A stretch of DNA of 64,000 bases from Streptomyces sp. ICC1 (GCF_003287935.1 NZ_CP030287.1:744001-808000); one strand, 5' to 3'. Shown: positions 34,591 through 42,913, counted from the stretch's first letter. Numbers and translations: made by a program. Notes: generated by a model not told the origin, from the letters alone.

Positions 34591-35855
34591 CAGGAGTGGT
34601 CCTTCGCGGGAGTGGCGCGCCGTTCGGGAAAGACCCAGGCGCGGAAGAGCAGGAACCGCAGCACGGTGGCGGCGAGGTTGGCGGTGACCAGGACGGCCAG
34701 TTCGGTGCCGTGCGCCGGCCGGCCGCCCGCGGCCGCGAGCGCGGCCAGCGATCCGCTGGTCAGGGCGAGCCCGATGCCGAACACCACGAGCCCCTGGGCC
34801 TGGTGGCGCGCGGCGCGCTCGCGGCCGCGGACGCCGAAGGTGAGCCGACGGTTGGCGGCGGTGTTGGCGACGGCGGAGAACAGCAGCGCGGCGGCGTTGG
34901 CGAGCTGGGGCCCGGCGGCGGTCCGGGCCGCGGAGTAGAGCAGCAGGTAGAGGAGCGTGGACAGGGCGCCGACCACGCAGAAGCCCAGGAGCTGGCGGGC
35001 GAGTCCGCGCGGGACCCCGGGCAGGGCGGTGCGGTCGCGCGGGTCGTCGCCGAAGGGGCGGGCGAGCCGGTCGAGGGGGAGCGCGCCGACGGCCAGCGCC
35101 CGCCCCACCCGCCAGACCCCCTTGAGGTCCTCGGCGGCGGTGCGGGCGATGTGGACGGTGGAGTCGGGGTCGTCCACCCAGTCCACCGGCACCTCGTGGA
35201 TCCGCAGTCCGGCCCGCTCGGCGAGGACGAGCAGTTCGGTGTCGAAGAACCAGCCGGAGTCCTCCACGAGCGGCAGCAGCCGGGTCGCGACCTCGCGGCG
35301 GATGGCCTTGAAACCGCACTGGGCGTCGCTGAACCGGGCCGACAGCGAGGAGCGCAGGAGCAGGTTGTAGGCGCGGGAGATGAACTCCCGCTTCGCTCCG
35401 CGGACCACGCGGGAGGACCGGGCGAGGCGGGTGCCGATGGCGAGGTCGGAGTGGCCGGAGATCAGCGGGGCCACCAGCGGCAGCAGCGCGTTGAGATCGG
35501 TGGAGAGGTCCACGTCCATGTACGCGAGCACGGGCGCCTCGGAGTCCCCCCACACGGTGCGCAGGGCCCGGCCGCGGCCCTTCTCCTCCAGCCGGGTGCT
35601 GCGCACACCGGCGACGGAGGCGGCGAGGTCGGCCGCGACCTCGGGGGTGCGGTCGGTGCTCGCGTTGTCGGCGATGGTGATGCGGAAGGGGTACGGGAAG
35701 GTCCGGGTGAGGTGCTCGTGCAGCCTGCGCACGCAGGGACCGAGGTCCGTCTCCTCGTTGAAGACCGGGATCACCACGTCGAGGACGGGCTCACCCGGTA
35801 CGGGCGCGAGGGGCGCGCGCACCGGGAGGGCTCCGGGAGAGGTGTCGGTTGGCAT
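34590..35855 (-). CDS. Bifunctional GT2 glycosyltransferase / GtrA-like protein
   Basis: 421 residues. A cytoplasmic GT-A domain (about 25-260) resembles dolichyl/polyprenyl-phosphate sugar synthases: VVIPVFNEETDLG, DNASTDRT, the DxD-type YMDVDLSTD, and SDAQCGFKAIRR. A four-helix GtrA domain (about 285-410) follows, containing CVVGALSTLLYLLL and ANRRLTFGVRGR. It probably makes and flips polyprenyl-P-sugar for the coupled PMT-type enzyme. It is 25 bp downstream of the histidine kinase stop. Confidence 0.9.
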   Translation of the reverse strand: MPTDTSPGALPVRAPLAPVPGEPVLDVVIPVFNEETDLGPCVRRLHEHLTRTFPYPFRITIADNASTDRTPEVAADLAASVAGVRSTRLEEKGRGRALRTVWGDSEAPVLAYMDVDLSTDLNALLPLVAPLISGHSDLAIGTRLARSSRVVRGAKREFISRAYNLLLRSSLSARFSDAQCGFKAIRREVATRLLPLVEDSGWFFDTELLVLAERAGLRIHEVPVDWVDDPDSTVHIARTAAEDLKGVWRVGRALAVGALPLDRLARPFGDDPRDRTALPGVPRGLARQLLGFCVVGALSTLLYLLLYSAARTAAGPQLANAAALLFSAVANTAANRRLTFGVRGRERAARHQAQGLVVFGIGLALTSGSLAALAAAGGRPAHGTELAVLVTANLAATVLRFLLFRAWVFPERRATPAKDHS

Positions 35856-35880
35856 GCTCCGACCCTCCCGGCCGGGGCTG

Positions 35881-37602
35881 TCACCGCTGTGTGCTGACCC
35901 TGTGCCCTGTCTGTGAGTCCGGGCGGCCCGGGACGAATGGGGCCGGGGCCTTGATCAGGGCCGGGGCCGGGGCCGGGGCGGCGGGGAGGCGGACCTCGAA
36001 GGAGGTGTGGCCCGGGGTGCTGTGGACGTCGACGCGGCCGCCGTGGGCCCAGACCACGGCCTGGACGATGGCCAGGCCGAGGCCGGTGGAGCCGGCCGAC
36101 CGGGAGCGGGAGGCGTCGCCCCGGGCGAACCGCTCGAAGACGTGGGGCAGCAGCGCGGGCGGGATCCCGGGGCCGTCGTCCTCGATCCGGAGCCGGACGG
36201 CGGATGTTTCACGTGAAACACGAGCCGTGACGGTCGTGCCGGGCGGGGTGTGGGTCCGGGCGTTGGCCAGCAGGTTGACCAGGACCTGCTGGATGCGGGC
36301 CGCGTCGGCGTGGACGGGCGCGGGCTCGTCGGGAAGCTCCAGGCGCCAGTGGTGCTCGGGGCCGGCGACCCGGGCGTCGCTGACCGCGTCCACGACGAGC
36401 GGGGCCAGATCGGTGTCCTCGGTGGACAGCGGGCGGCCCGCGTCGAGCCGTGCGAGCAGCAGCAGGTCCTCCACCAGGCCGGTCATCCGGGTGGCTTCGG
36501 ACTCGATCCGGCCCAGCGCGTGCCGGGTGTCGGGGCCCGGCTCTTCCCGGCCCCGGCGGGTCAGTTCGGCGTAGCCGCGGATCGAGGCCAGCGGGGTGCG
36601 CAGCTCGTGGCTGGCGTCGGCGACGAACTGCCGGACGCGGGTCTCGCTCTGCTGGCGTGCGGTCAGGGCCGAGGAGACGTGGCCCAGCATCCGGTTGATG
36701 GCGGCGCCGACCTGCCCGACCTCGGTGCGGGGGTCCGCCTCCGCGTCGGGGACCCGCTCGTGCAGGGCGGGCTCGCCGCTGTGCAGGGGGAGCTCGGAGA
36801 CCCGGGTGGCGGTGGCGGCGACCCTCCGCAGCGGGCGCAGGGCGACTCCGACCAGGGCCTGTCCGGCGAGGGAGGCCGCGATCAGCCCGGCGAGGGTGAC
36901 GCAGACCTCCACCGCGATCAGGGTGTGCACGGTGGAGTCGACCTCGGTGAGCGGGAAGCCGAGGACGATGCTTCCGTCGGGCGCGGTCAGCACCCGGTAG
37001 CCGCCGAGTCCGGGCAGGTTCAGCTCGACCGGACCGCCGGGACGGCCGGGACGGCCGTTGGCGGCCTTGCGGGCGGCCCCGGCGAGGACCGAGGCCTGCT
37101 CCGGGGTGAGGGGCGGGTGGCCGCCGGAGCCGGAGCCGGAACCGCCGATGGCCGCGCTCCGCTCGCTGCGGACGCTGTCGATGACCTTCCCCGAGGCGTC
37201 GAGGCGGACCCCGGTGGCCCCCAGCGGGGACCCGGGGCCCATGACGACGCCGAGGTTGTTCTCCCGGGCGGACTTGCCCAGGTTGGGGCGGCTCGCCATC
37301 TCGACGGAGACGCGCAGCTGTTCGTCGACCTTGTCGACCAGGTACGAGCGCAGGGCGAGGGTGGTGACGGTGCTGATGGCCGCGCCCACGACGGCGATCA
37401 GGACCACCGCCGAGACGACCAGCCGGGTGCGCAGGGACCAGGGCCGCCGGCTGCGGCGGGGGCGCCGGGGGCCGCCCGGGCGCGCGGGGCGCCCCGGCCT
37501 GCGCGGACGGCGCCGCAGGAACGGGGAGCGCGGGAAGGACGGGGAGGACGGGGAGGACGGGGAGGACGGATCCTCCGCGGTACGTGTGGAGTCGAGCGCC
37601 AC
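35881..37602 (-). CDS. Sensor histidine kinase
   Basis: 573 residues from GTG 37602, whose first base overlaps the regulator stop (TAGTG). An Arg/Pro-rich cytoplasmic start with PSSPSSPSSP repeats is followed by TM1 (about 61-84), an extracellular domain of about 140 residues, TM2 (about 228-250) and HAMP. HisKA is FVADASHELRTPLASIRGYA, and HATPase has an N-box LVNLLANARTHTPP, DDGPGIP, and a G-box GSTGLGLAIV. It phosphorylates the neighbouring OmpR-type regulator. A parS site lies inside the coding sequence at 36205. Confidence 0.94.
   Translation of the reverse strand: MALDSTRTAEDPSSPSSPSSPSFPRSPFLRRRPRRPGRPARPGGPRRPRRSRRPWSLRTRLVVSAVVLIAVVGAAISTVTTLALRSYLVDKVDEQLRVSVEMASRPNLGKSARENNLGVVMGPGSPLGATGVRLDASGKVIDSVRSERSAAIGGSGSGSGGHPPLTPEQASVLAGAARKAANGRPGRPGGPVELNLPGLGGYRVLTAPDGSIVLGFPLTEVDSTVHTLIAVEVCVTLAGLIAASLAGQALVGVALRPLRRVAATATRVSELPLHSGEPALHERVPDAEADPRTEVGQVGAAINRMLGHVSSALTARQQSETRVRQFVADASHELRTPLASIRGYAELTRRGREEPGPDTRHALGRIESEATRMTGLVEDLLLLARLDAGRPLSTEDTDLAPLVVDAVSDARVAGPEHHWRLELPDEPAPVHADAARIQQVLVNLLANARTHTPPGTTVTARVSRETSAVRLRIEDDGPGIPPALLPHVFERFARGDASRSRSAGSTGLGLAIVQAVVWAHGGRVDVHSTPGHTSFEVRLPAAPAPAPALIKAPAPFVPGRPDSQTGHRVSTQR
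36205..36220. other. parS site inside the histidine kinase gene
   Basis: A perfect 16-bp palindrome TGTTTCACGTGAAACA, identical to the ParB-binding consensus. It encodes VSRETS on the minus strand within the HATPase region, a low-conservation loop. Confidence 0.88.
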
Positions 37603-38369
37603 TACTCGGCCGGCTTGATCAGGTAGCCGGCCCCGCGCCGGGTGTGGATCATCGGCGGAAGGCCGGTTCCGCCCTCCAGCTTCCGCCGGAGGTAGGAGAT
37701 GTAGAGCTCGACGACGTTGGCCTGGCCCCCGAAGTCGTACGACCACACGCGGTCCAGGATCTGCGCCTTGCTCAGCACCCGGCGCGGGTTGCGCATCAGG
37801 TACCGCAGCAGCTCGAACTCGGTGGCGGTCAGGTGGACGTCCTGGCCGCCCCGGGCCACCTCGTGGCTGTCCTCGTCGAGCCGCAGGTCTCCGACCTGGA
37901 GCACCGAGCCGCCGCGCGCGGCCTGCGCCGCGCCGGAGCGCCGGACCAGGCCGCGCAGCCGGGCCACGACCTCCTCCAGGCTGAACGGCTTGGTGACGTA
38001 GTCGTCGCCGCCCGCCGTCAGGCCCGCGATGCGGTCCTCGACCGAGTCCTTCGCGGTCAGGAACAGCACCGGGACCTGCGGGATCTCCCGGCGCAGCCGG
38101 CCGAGGACGGCCAGTCCGTCCATATCGGGAAGCATGATGTCGAGGACCACGACGTCCGGCTTGAACTCCCGCGCCGCGCGTACCGCGCCCGCCCCGTCGC
38201 CCGCGCTGCGCACTTCGCAGCCCTCGTAGCGCAGGGCCATGGAGAGCAGTTCGGAGAGGGCGGCCTCGTCGTCCACGACGAGGACCCGGCAGGGTCCGCC
38301 GTCGGGCCGTACGAGGGCCGTGGGGTTGCCGGTGGACGTGGACGCGTGGGAGGTGGTCGTCGCAGTCAT
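37602..38369 (-). CDS. OmpR-family response regulator
   Basis: 255 residues. The receiver (about 28-140) has VLVVDDEAALSELL, phospho-Asp in VVVLDIMLPDMDG, LTAKD and DYVTKPF. A winged-helix DNA-binding domain (about 160-252) includes HLTATEFELLRYLM, RVLSKAQILDRVW and ELYISYLRRKLE. It is first gene of a four-gene minus-strand operon (regulator, kinase, GT2-GtrA, GT39). Direct repeats just upstream may be its own binding sites. Confidence 0.95.
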   Translation of the reverse strand: MTATTTSHASTSTGNPTALVRPDGGPCRVLVVDDEAALSELLSMALRYEGCEVRSAGDGAGAVRAAREFKPDVVVLDIMLPDMDGLAVLGRLRREIPQVPVLFLTAKDSVEDRIAGLTAGGDDYVTKPFSLEEVVARLRGLVRRSGAAQAARGGSVLQVGDLRLDEDSHEVARGGQDVHLTATEFELLRYLMRNPRRVLSKAQILDRVWSYDFGGQANVVELYISYLRRKLEGGTGLPPMIHTRRGAGYLIKPAE

Positions 38370-38406
38370 GCGTTCACGCTGGCCGCCGCCTCTGAGAGCG
38401 TTCTTG

Positions 38407-38431
38407 CCTGAACCTGTGAATTACCTGAGAA
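38407..38431 (-). promoter_or_regulatory. Direct repeats upstream of the OmpR-type regulator
   Basis: CCTGAA, CCTGTGAA and CCTGAGAA at 38407, 38413 and 38424, the last two 11 bp apart on one face, 40-60 bp upstream of the regulator start. Tandem half-sites about 11 bp apart are typical of OmpR-type binding. The binding is inferred. Confidence 0.5.
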
Positions 38432-38471
38432 ACCGGGCGCACGAGAGCCCCGCCCGCGGCGGCCCCGCCCC

Positions 38472-39353
38472 TCAGTCCAGGTGGAAGAGCCCGGCGGCGT
38501 TGTCGTGGCAGACGGCGCGCAGCCAGGCGTCGCCGAGGCCGAGCCGTTCGAGAGCCTCGAGCTGGTGCTCGTAGGGGTAGGGGATGTTCGGGAAGTCGGT
38601 GCCCAGCAGGATCCGGTCGCCGAGGCCGGCGAGCCGGCCCCGGTCCTGCGGGGGGAACCCGCTGAACTGCTCGGAGAAGTCGGTGAAGGCCATCGTGGTG
38701 TCGAGGCGGACCTCGGCGTACCGGTCGGCGAGGTCCAGGAAGTCGGCGTACTCGGGCATCCCCATGTGCGCGACGATCAGCGGCAGCCGGGGGTGGCGGG
38801 CCAGCAGCCGGGCGATCGGCTCGGGCCCGGTGTGCTTGCCCGGGACGGGCCCCGAGCCGCAGTGGACCACGGTCGGGATCCCGGCCTCGGCGAGCAGCCC
38901 CCACACCGGGTCGAGCCGGTCGTCGGTGGGGTCGTACCCGCCCACCTGGAGGTGTGCCTTGAAGACCCGGGCCCCCGCCTCCACGGCCTGGCCGACATAC
39001 GCCGCCACCCCGTCCTCCGGGAAGAAGGTCGCGGTGTGCAGGCAGTCGGGGGTGCGGGCGGCGAAGTCCGCGGACCAGGAGTTGAGCCAGGCGGCCATGG
39101 CCGGCTTGTGCGGGTAGAGCATCGCGGTGAAGGCCCGGACCCCGAACTCCCGCAGCAGCGCGACCCGCTGCTCCTCCTCGTGCCGGTAGGTGATGGGCCA
39201 CTCGACGCCGGTCAGCGGACCGACCGCGTCGAAGTAGTCCCACACCTTGTCCAGGACCCGCTCGGGCATGAAGTGGGTGTGTACGTCGACCAGTCCGGGC
39301 ACGCCGAGCCGTTCCCGGAAGACGCGGACCGCCTCAGCGGTCTTCGCGGACAA
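38472..39353 (-). CDS. Amidohydrolase-2-family metal-dependent hydrolase
   Basis: About 293 residues if TTG 39353 (LSAKTAEAVRVF) is the start; no better start is visible, and a GTG at 39413 would run further into the upstream ABM gene. It is a TIM-barrel hydrolase with metal motif VDVHTHFMPE, VVHCGSG, PLIVAHMGMPEY and GTDFPNIPYP (final Asp). The ACMSD-like subfamily is likely; the substrate is unknown. It overlaps the preceding ABM gene by about 20 bp, implying co-translation. Confidence 0.82.
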   Translation of the reverse strand: MSAKTAEAVRVFRERLGVPGLVDVHTHFMPERVLDKVWDYFDAVGPLTGVEWPITYRHEEEQRVALLREFGVRAFTAMLYPHKPAMAAWLNSWSADFAARTPDCLHTATFFPEDGVAAYVGQAVEAGARVFKAHLQVGGYDPTDDRLDPVWGLLAEAGIPTVVHCGSGPVPGKHTGPEPIARLLARHPRLPLIVAHMGMPEYADFLDLADRYAEVRLDTTMAFTDFSEQFSGFPPQDRGRLAGLGDRILLGTDFPNIPYPYEHQLEALERLGLGDAWLRAVCHDNAAGLFHLD

Positions 39354-39675
39354 AGCCGTGGCTCCGCTCGACGGTCGCGACGTGCAGCGTGTAGCTCTCG
39401 TACCAGTCGGCACGGCCCTGCCGCATGGCCGCCTGGTGCTCCAGGTCCCGGCGCCACACGGCGAGGGACTCGTGGTCCCGGAAGTAGCCGACGGTGATGC
39501 CGAGTCCGCCGGGGGTGCGCGCCGACTCGTAGCCGAGGAAGCCCGGGTTGGAGCTGACGAGCTCGGTCATCCGCTCGAGGGTCTCCGGGTAACCACCGTC
39601 GTCGGCGGTCCGGACACTGGTGAAAACACTCATCACGTACGGCGGTTCGAAGGCCTGCACAGGCTGGATGCTCAT
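39334..39675 (-). CDS. ABM-domain (antibiotic biosynthesis monooxygenase-like) protein
   Basis: 113 residues. The ferredoxin-like ABM fold shows MSVFTSVR, SNPGFLGYESARTPGGLGIT and a VGYFRDHESLAVWRRDLEHQ strand-helix pattern. ATG 39675 is used; an internal ATG at MSVFTS is an alternative. It may act as a small oxygenase or binding protein. It is coupled to the amidohydrolase. Confidence 0.82.
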   Translation of the reverse strand: MSIQPVQAFEPPYVMSVFTSVRTADDGGYPETLERMTELVSSNPGFLGYESARTPGGLGITVGYFRDHESLAVWRRDLEHQAAMRQGRADWYESYTLHVATVERSHGFVREDR

Positions 39676-39788
39676 GCCCACCACCCTCTGCGGCCCGGAC
39701 CTGGCATGTCCACCGGAAAACGTCCCGGGAGGCCAAAGGGATCCAAGTTTTGACCTTGGACCCAGCAGCCCGTGCTGGTCAGGCCTGG

Positions 39789-40694
39789 TCAGAACAGCCC
39801 GTCCTGCGCGCCGGCAGCCTCGGGCGCCGCCGGCGGGATCCCGGCGGTCGGCACCTCGCTGCGTGCCCCTTCGCCCGGCGCCACCAGCTCCCATCCGGCG
39901 AGCAGCCGGGTGTCCACGACCAGCCCGTCGGCGAAGTGCAGATCGGGACCCGCGGCTCCGGCCAGCCGCCCGGAGACCGTCCCCCCGGACACCATCTCGG
40001 TGATCACCCGGTCGGGGGCGGGCAGCGCACCGAGGCCGAAGGGGTCCCCGTGGTCGATCACCTCGCACTCCAGCCGCCCCAGCGACTCCGGCCACCCCTC
40101 CAGCGCGGCCGCGCGCGCGTGCAGCCCGGCGACCTCCGCCGCCCGCTCGGACCGCGGCGGCAGGTGGCCCCGTACGGCCCGCTTGCGCGCGTAGGCGATC
40201 CGGTCGGGCACCCCGAGCGCGGCCCGCAGCAGCTCTTCCGTCCGCCGTGCGGCCATCAGCGGGCCGCGCCCCAGCCAGGCCCAGGTCACCGCACCCTGCT
40301 CCAGCAGCCGGGCGGATCCGCGTTCCTCGGCGGTGATCCCCACCTTGAGCAGTCCGGGCCCGAACCACGCGAGGTAGACCCGATAGGTGCGCGGATCGGC
40401 CGCGTTGGTGTCGGCGGCCACCGAGAAGGACCGGTCCAGACGGGCGCAGTCGGGGCACTGCGCGTTCCCGACCCGCCCGGGCACCGTCAGGGCCGTCGGG
40501 CACGGCGTCCGCCGGCCGGCCCGCCGGACGCCGAGGCAGTGGCGCTCCCCCCGCGCGGCGAAGGCCAGCTGCTGCCCGTACGTGAGGACGCTGCTGCGCT
40601 CCGCCCCATCCGGCCGGCCCTGCGGACCTTGCTGCCACCACCCGATGGCCGGCCGTCCGTCGCTCCACCGGATTCCGGTGCACCACCAGCTCAC
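39789..40694 (-). CDS. DUF2797-family protein
   Basis: About 301 residues from GTG 40694. A zinc-binding-like CTGIRW...CLGVRR...CPDCARLDR pattern (Cys near residues 5, 55, 66 and 84/87) is followed by the conserved YRVYLAWFGPGLLKVGITAEERG and LLEQGAVTWAWLGRGPL, then KRAVRGHLPP. The GIY-YIG-like LKVGIT strand hints at a nuclease-like fold. The Pro/Ala-rich C-terminus is poorly conserved. The function is unknown. Confidence 0.8.
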   Translation of the reverse strand: MSWWCTGIRWSDGRPAIGWWQQGPQGRPDGAERSSVLTYGQQLAFAARGERHCLGVRRAGRRTPCPTALTVPGRVGNAQCPDCARLDRSFSVAADTNAADPRTYRVYLAWFGPGLLKVGITAEERGSARLLEQGAVTWAWLGRGPLMAARRTEELLRAALGVPDRIAYARKRAVRGHLPPRSERAAEVAGLHARAAALEGWPESLGRLECEVIDHGDPFGLGALPAPDRVITEMVSGGTVSGRLAGAAGPDLHFADGLVVDTRLLAGWELVAPGEGARSEVPTAGIPPAAPEAAGAQDGLF

Positions 40695-40848
40695 AGCGGG
40701 AGCGGCCGCTCGAAGAAGGCGCACTGGACCAGTGCCCCGCCGGTTTCCTTCACGCGGTCTTCCTCCCACCCTGGTGATGTCGACGACGGGCCTCCCCCGC
40801 CCCTGGCCGGGGGCGCCCCGACCTGTCCGGCCCAACCAGCCCGTCCGG

Positions 40849-41214
40849 CTACCGGGTGACGAACTGCGTCAGGATCGCCTGGACCTCATAGATGTCGACG
40901 CCCTTGGTGAAGGTCTTCGATATCGGCTCGGCGGTTCCGGAGAGCCATATCTTCAGCTCGGCGTCGAGGTCGAAGTGCCCGGCGGTCTCCACCGAGAAGT
41001 GCGTGATGCTCCGGTAGGGAATCGAGTGGTACTCCACCTTCTTCCCCGTGATCCCCTGCTTGTCGACGAGCACGAGCCGCCGGTCGGTGAACAGGATGGT
41101 GTCGCGGATCAGCAGATACGCGGCATGCACCTGCTCCCCCTGCCCCAGCAGCCGCGCGTAGTCGCGGTGCGCCGACGCCGGATCCACTGCGTGTGCGTTC
41201 CCGAACAGTCCCAT
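40849..41214 (-). CDS. Bacterial PH-domain protein
   Basis: A 121-residue single bacterial PH domain (bPH_5/DUF1696 type): YLLIRDTILFTDRRLVLVDK, then GKKVEYHSIPYRSITHFSVE, then FDLDAELKIWLSG and a C-terminal helix VDIYEVQAILTQFV. The length is typical. Such proteins are cytosolic and of unknown role. A GC-rich GGAGG-containing region precedes the ATG at 41214. Confidence 0.9.
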   Translation of the reverse strand: MGLFGNAHAVDPASAHRDYARLLGQGEQVHAAYLLIRDTILFTDRRLVLVDKQGITGKKVEYHSIPYRSITHFSVETAGHFDLDAELKIWLSGTAEPISKTFTKGVDIYEVQAILTQFVTR

Positions 41215-41432
41215 GAGGGTCCCCCCTGCCTTCCCGGTGAATCGATCCCGATCGAGCCCACGGCCCCGATCTCCACGAACCGTATCCGGGTCCCACACCA
41301 CCCCGCGTCCCCCGCCGGAGCCATCTCCCCCTGTGGCTCCCCGGAGCCAGCCCTCCTCCCCGAGGAGGAGGAAGAGGAGGAGGAACGAAGAGGGACGGAG
41401 GGCGATCCGGCCGGGCGGGGGGCGCTCGAGGA

Positions 41433-41891
41433 TCAGTCGCAGCGCTCGACGGTTTCCGGCCGCAGTCTCAGCTCCTGCACCTGATAGCAGTCCGAGTAGA
41501 CGGTGGCGATGACGGCGCCGCACGCGCACACCAGGTTGGGCCCCCATTCCCCGTCCATCCCGCAGCAGTAGCCGCGGCGCATGGCCGGGTCCGGGTGGGG
41601 CTCCAGGCCTATGCCGTCGCCCGGGTGGAGTACGGCGGTGCCCCGCGGACCGGACTCCACCAGCAGCCCGGACGGCCCGTCCAGTACGTACGGCGGTCCG
41701 GACGGCTCTGGGTCGACGGCGAACGCACCCGGGGCCATCCGCACGATCGGTCCGTCGCTGTGGCCCTTCGCGTCCGAGGGCGACGCCTGCGGCCGGTACC
41801 AGCCGTCATCCGTGTCCGGGTCCGGCAGGGGCCGCTCTGCGAGGGCGGGCGTCACCGCACGGCGGCAGGCGCGGCACCGGAAGACCGCCAT
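41433..41891 (-). CDS. Hypothetical zinc-ribbon-like protein
   Basis: 152 residues from ATG 41891. The N-terminal CRACRRAVTP and C-terminal CCGMDGEWGPNLVCACGAVI supply two Cys pairs plus more, suggesting zinc. The middle is Pro/Gly-rich with a PYVLDGPSGLLVESGPRGT segment. I do not recognise the family. It lies immediately left of the AICE attachment site, so it is the last chromosomal gene before the element. Confidence 0.7.
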   Translation of the reverse strand: MAVFRCRACRRAVTPALAERPLPDPDTDDGWYRPQASPSDAKGHSDGPIVRMAPGAFAVDPEPSGPPYVLDGPSGLLVESGPRGTAVLHPGDGIGLEPHPDPAMRRGYCCGMDGEWGPNLVCACGAVIATVYSDCYQVQELRLRPETVERCD

Positions 41892-41955
41892 CGGGGCACC
41901 TCGCTTCCTCGGCCCGCGCGAAGGGGCCCTCACATCCTCACGGCACGGGGCAACG

Positions 41956-41989
41956 CAAGAGGCCCCCCGGTGAACCGGGGGGCCTCTTG
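41956..41989. terminator. Original tRNA-Arg terminator, now beside attL
   Basis: A perfect 15-bp stem (CAAGAGGCCCCCCGG and complement) with a TGAA loop, ending two bases before the attL repeat. Before integration it would have followed tRNA-Arg. Confidence 0.85.
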
Positions 41990-41990
41990 G

Positions 41991-42036
41991 GCTGTGCACT
42001 CGGCAGGATTCGAACCTGCAACCTTCTGATCCGTAG
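41991..42036. repeat. attL: 46-bp copy of the tRNA-Arg 3' half
   Basis: Identical base for base to 53464-53509. It holds the T-loop, T-stem, variable loop and part of the anticodon arm of tRNA-Arg (minus sense), then diverges at CTCT. Confidence 0.95.
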
Positions 42037-42125
42037 CTCTAGCCAGATCGGTCAGCGACGGCCATACCGGCCGCTTCGAGGCCCGGGACGGACGCTATAG
42101 GACACTACCGGCTGCTGTGGTTGCG

Positions 42126-42142
42126 GTACTCCGCTGCTGTAC
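42126..42142. promoter_or_regulatory. Candidate left integrase arm site
   Basis: GTACTCCGCTGCTGTAC, 90 bp inside attL, matches 16 of 17 bases with 53400-53416 near attR. Partial further copies (TGCTGTACTGCG, GCGTACTGC) follow. Its role as an integrase/excisionase arm site is inferred from position and sharing. Confidence 0.6.
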
Positions 42143-42202
42143 TGCGTACTGCTAGAGCCTAGGTTGACAAAGCTCTCAGCTCGCACGCCTGACCTAACGC
42201 GA

Positions 42203-42655
42203 CTACTTCTTTCCCACAACGCTTCCAATGAAGGCCATAATGCCGATAATGACAGCATAGAAAAGGAAGAAGAATGCGCCTGCCGCTATCCCAGGAAAGG
42301 CCATGAGCTTCTCTTCAGATTGCAACCCGTCCCAAATTGCACCCTTTTGTGTGACCATCAGGGCGCCAACGCCCCCGACCGCGGAGAGCACGCCAAGGAT
42401 GGCAAGGAATACCCCGCCAGTAGCTACACCGAAAATAAAAAGCACCACGCCGCCCGGCACTGCAGAAATAGCGAACAGCCTGATGTTCTTATGCAGTTCC
42501 TCCCGGGCATAGATCCCGTCTACCTTCTTATTCGGGTCTAGACCCCTCCGCCACCCACATACACAAATCTCATTCCGCAGCATCTGATTTTCGCAGGCTC
42601 TGCATGCCACCCGCCTCGGCTGCTGGACGTTCTCTCCCACCGGTTGATCAGGCAT
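42203..42655 (-). CDS. Zinc-ribbon plus three-helix membrane protein (AICE cargo)
   Basis: 150 residues. The N-terminal CRACENQMLRNEICVCGW (Cys-x2-Cys...Cys-x-Cys) looks like a zinc ribbon. A soluble stretch and three hydrophobic helices (about 60-78, 80-98 and 118-142) follow, ending in VVGKK. Base composition is clearly less G/C-rich than its neighbours (AAAATAAAAAG-like stretches), a sign of recent acquisition. The function is unknown; it is the first gene at the left end, transcribed toward attL. Confidence 0.75.
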   Translation of the reverse strand: MPDQPVGENVQQPRRVACRACENQMLRNEICVCGWRRGLDPNKKVDGIYAREELHKNIRLFAISAVPGGVVLFIFGVATGGVFLAILGVLSAVGGVGALMVTQKGAIWDGLQSEEKLMAFPGIAAGAFFFLFYAVIIGIMAFIGSVVGKK

Positions 42656-42763
42656 TGGGCTCGCCTCGCCTCGCCTAGCTCACCGTAGAGGATCCACTTC
42701 CATCTGACCTCTGATCGGCATCGGGTGCAAACTCGCAGGCGGCGCCAGTCAGAATGCACCCCG

Positions 42764-42913
42764 CTGTCATCCCGTCTGCCGTCGTCCCACACGGAGTGGT
42801 AGCAGGGCAGTCGCCAGGGGCCCAGGTGGAGCGCCCCGCTGGACGAACGACCTGGGCCCCTGGCGGCTGGTCTGCTACGGCTTGCCCTGGGACGACGGCA
42901 GACGGGATGACAG
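42764..42913. repeat. 150-bp imperfect palindrome (cruciform-capable)
   Basis: Outer arms of 25 bp are perfect (42764-42788 with 42889-42913, CTGTCATCCCGTCTGCCGTC...). Inner arms of 16 bp (42812-42827 with 42850-42865, CGCCAGGGGCCCAGGT) are also perfect and share the same centre. The 23-bp sections between are partly paired (GTAGCAG/CTGCTAC). The central 22-nt loop holds a mini-hairpin AGCG/CGCT. No convincing ORF is present. It may be a replication or transfer origin, a MITE or a structured RNA. Confidence 0.85.

Noticed and set aside
42052..42258. 68-codon minus-strand ORF next to attL
   Set aside because: It overlaps the better-supported zinc-ribbon membrane gene and the candidate arm site, and lacks a ribosome-binding site.
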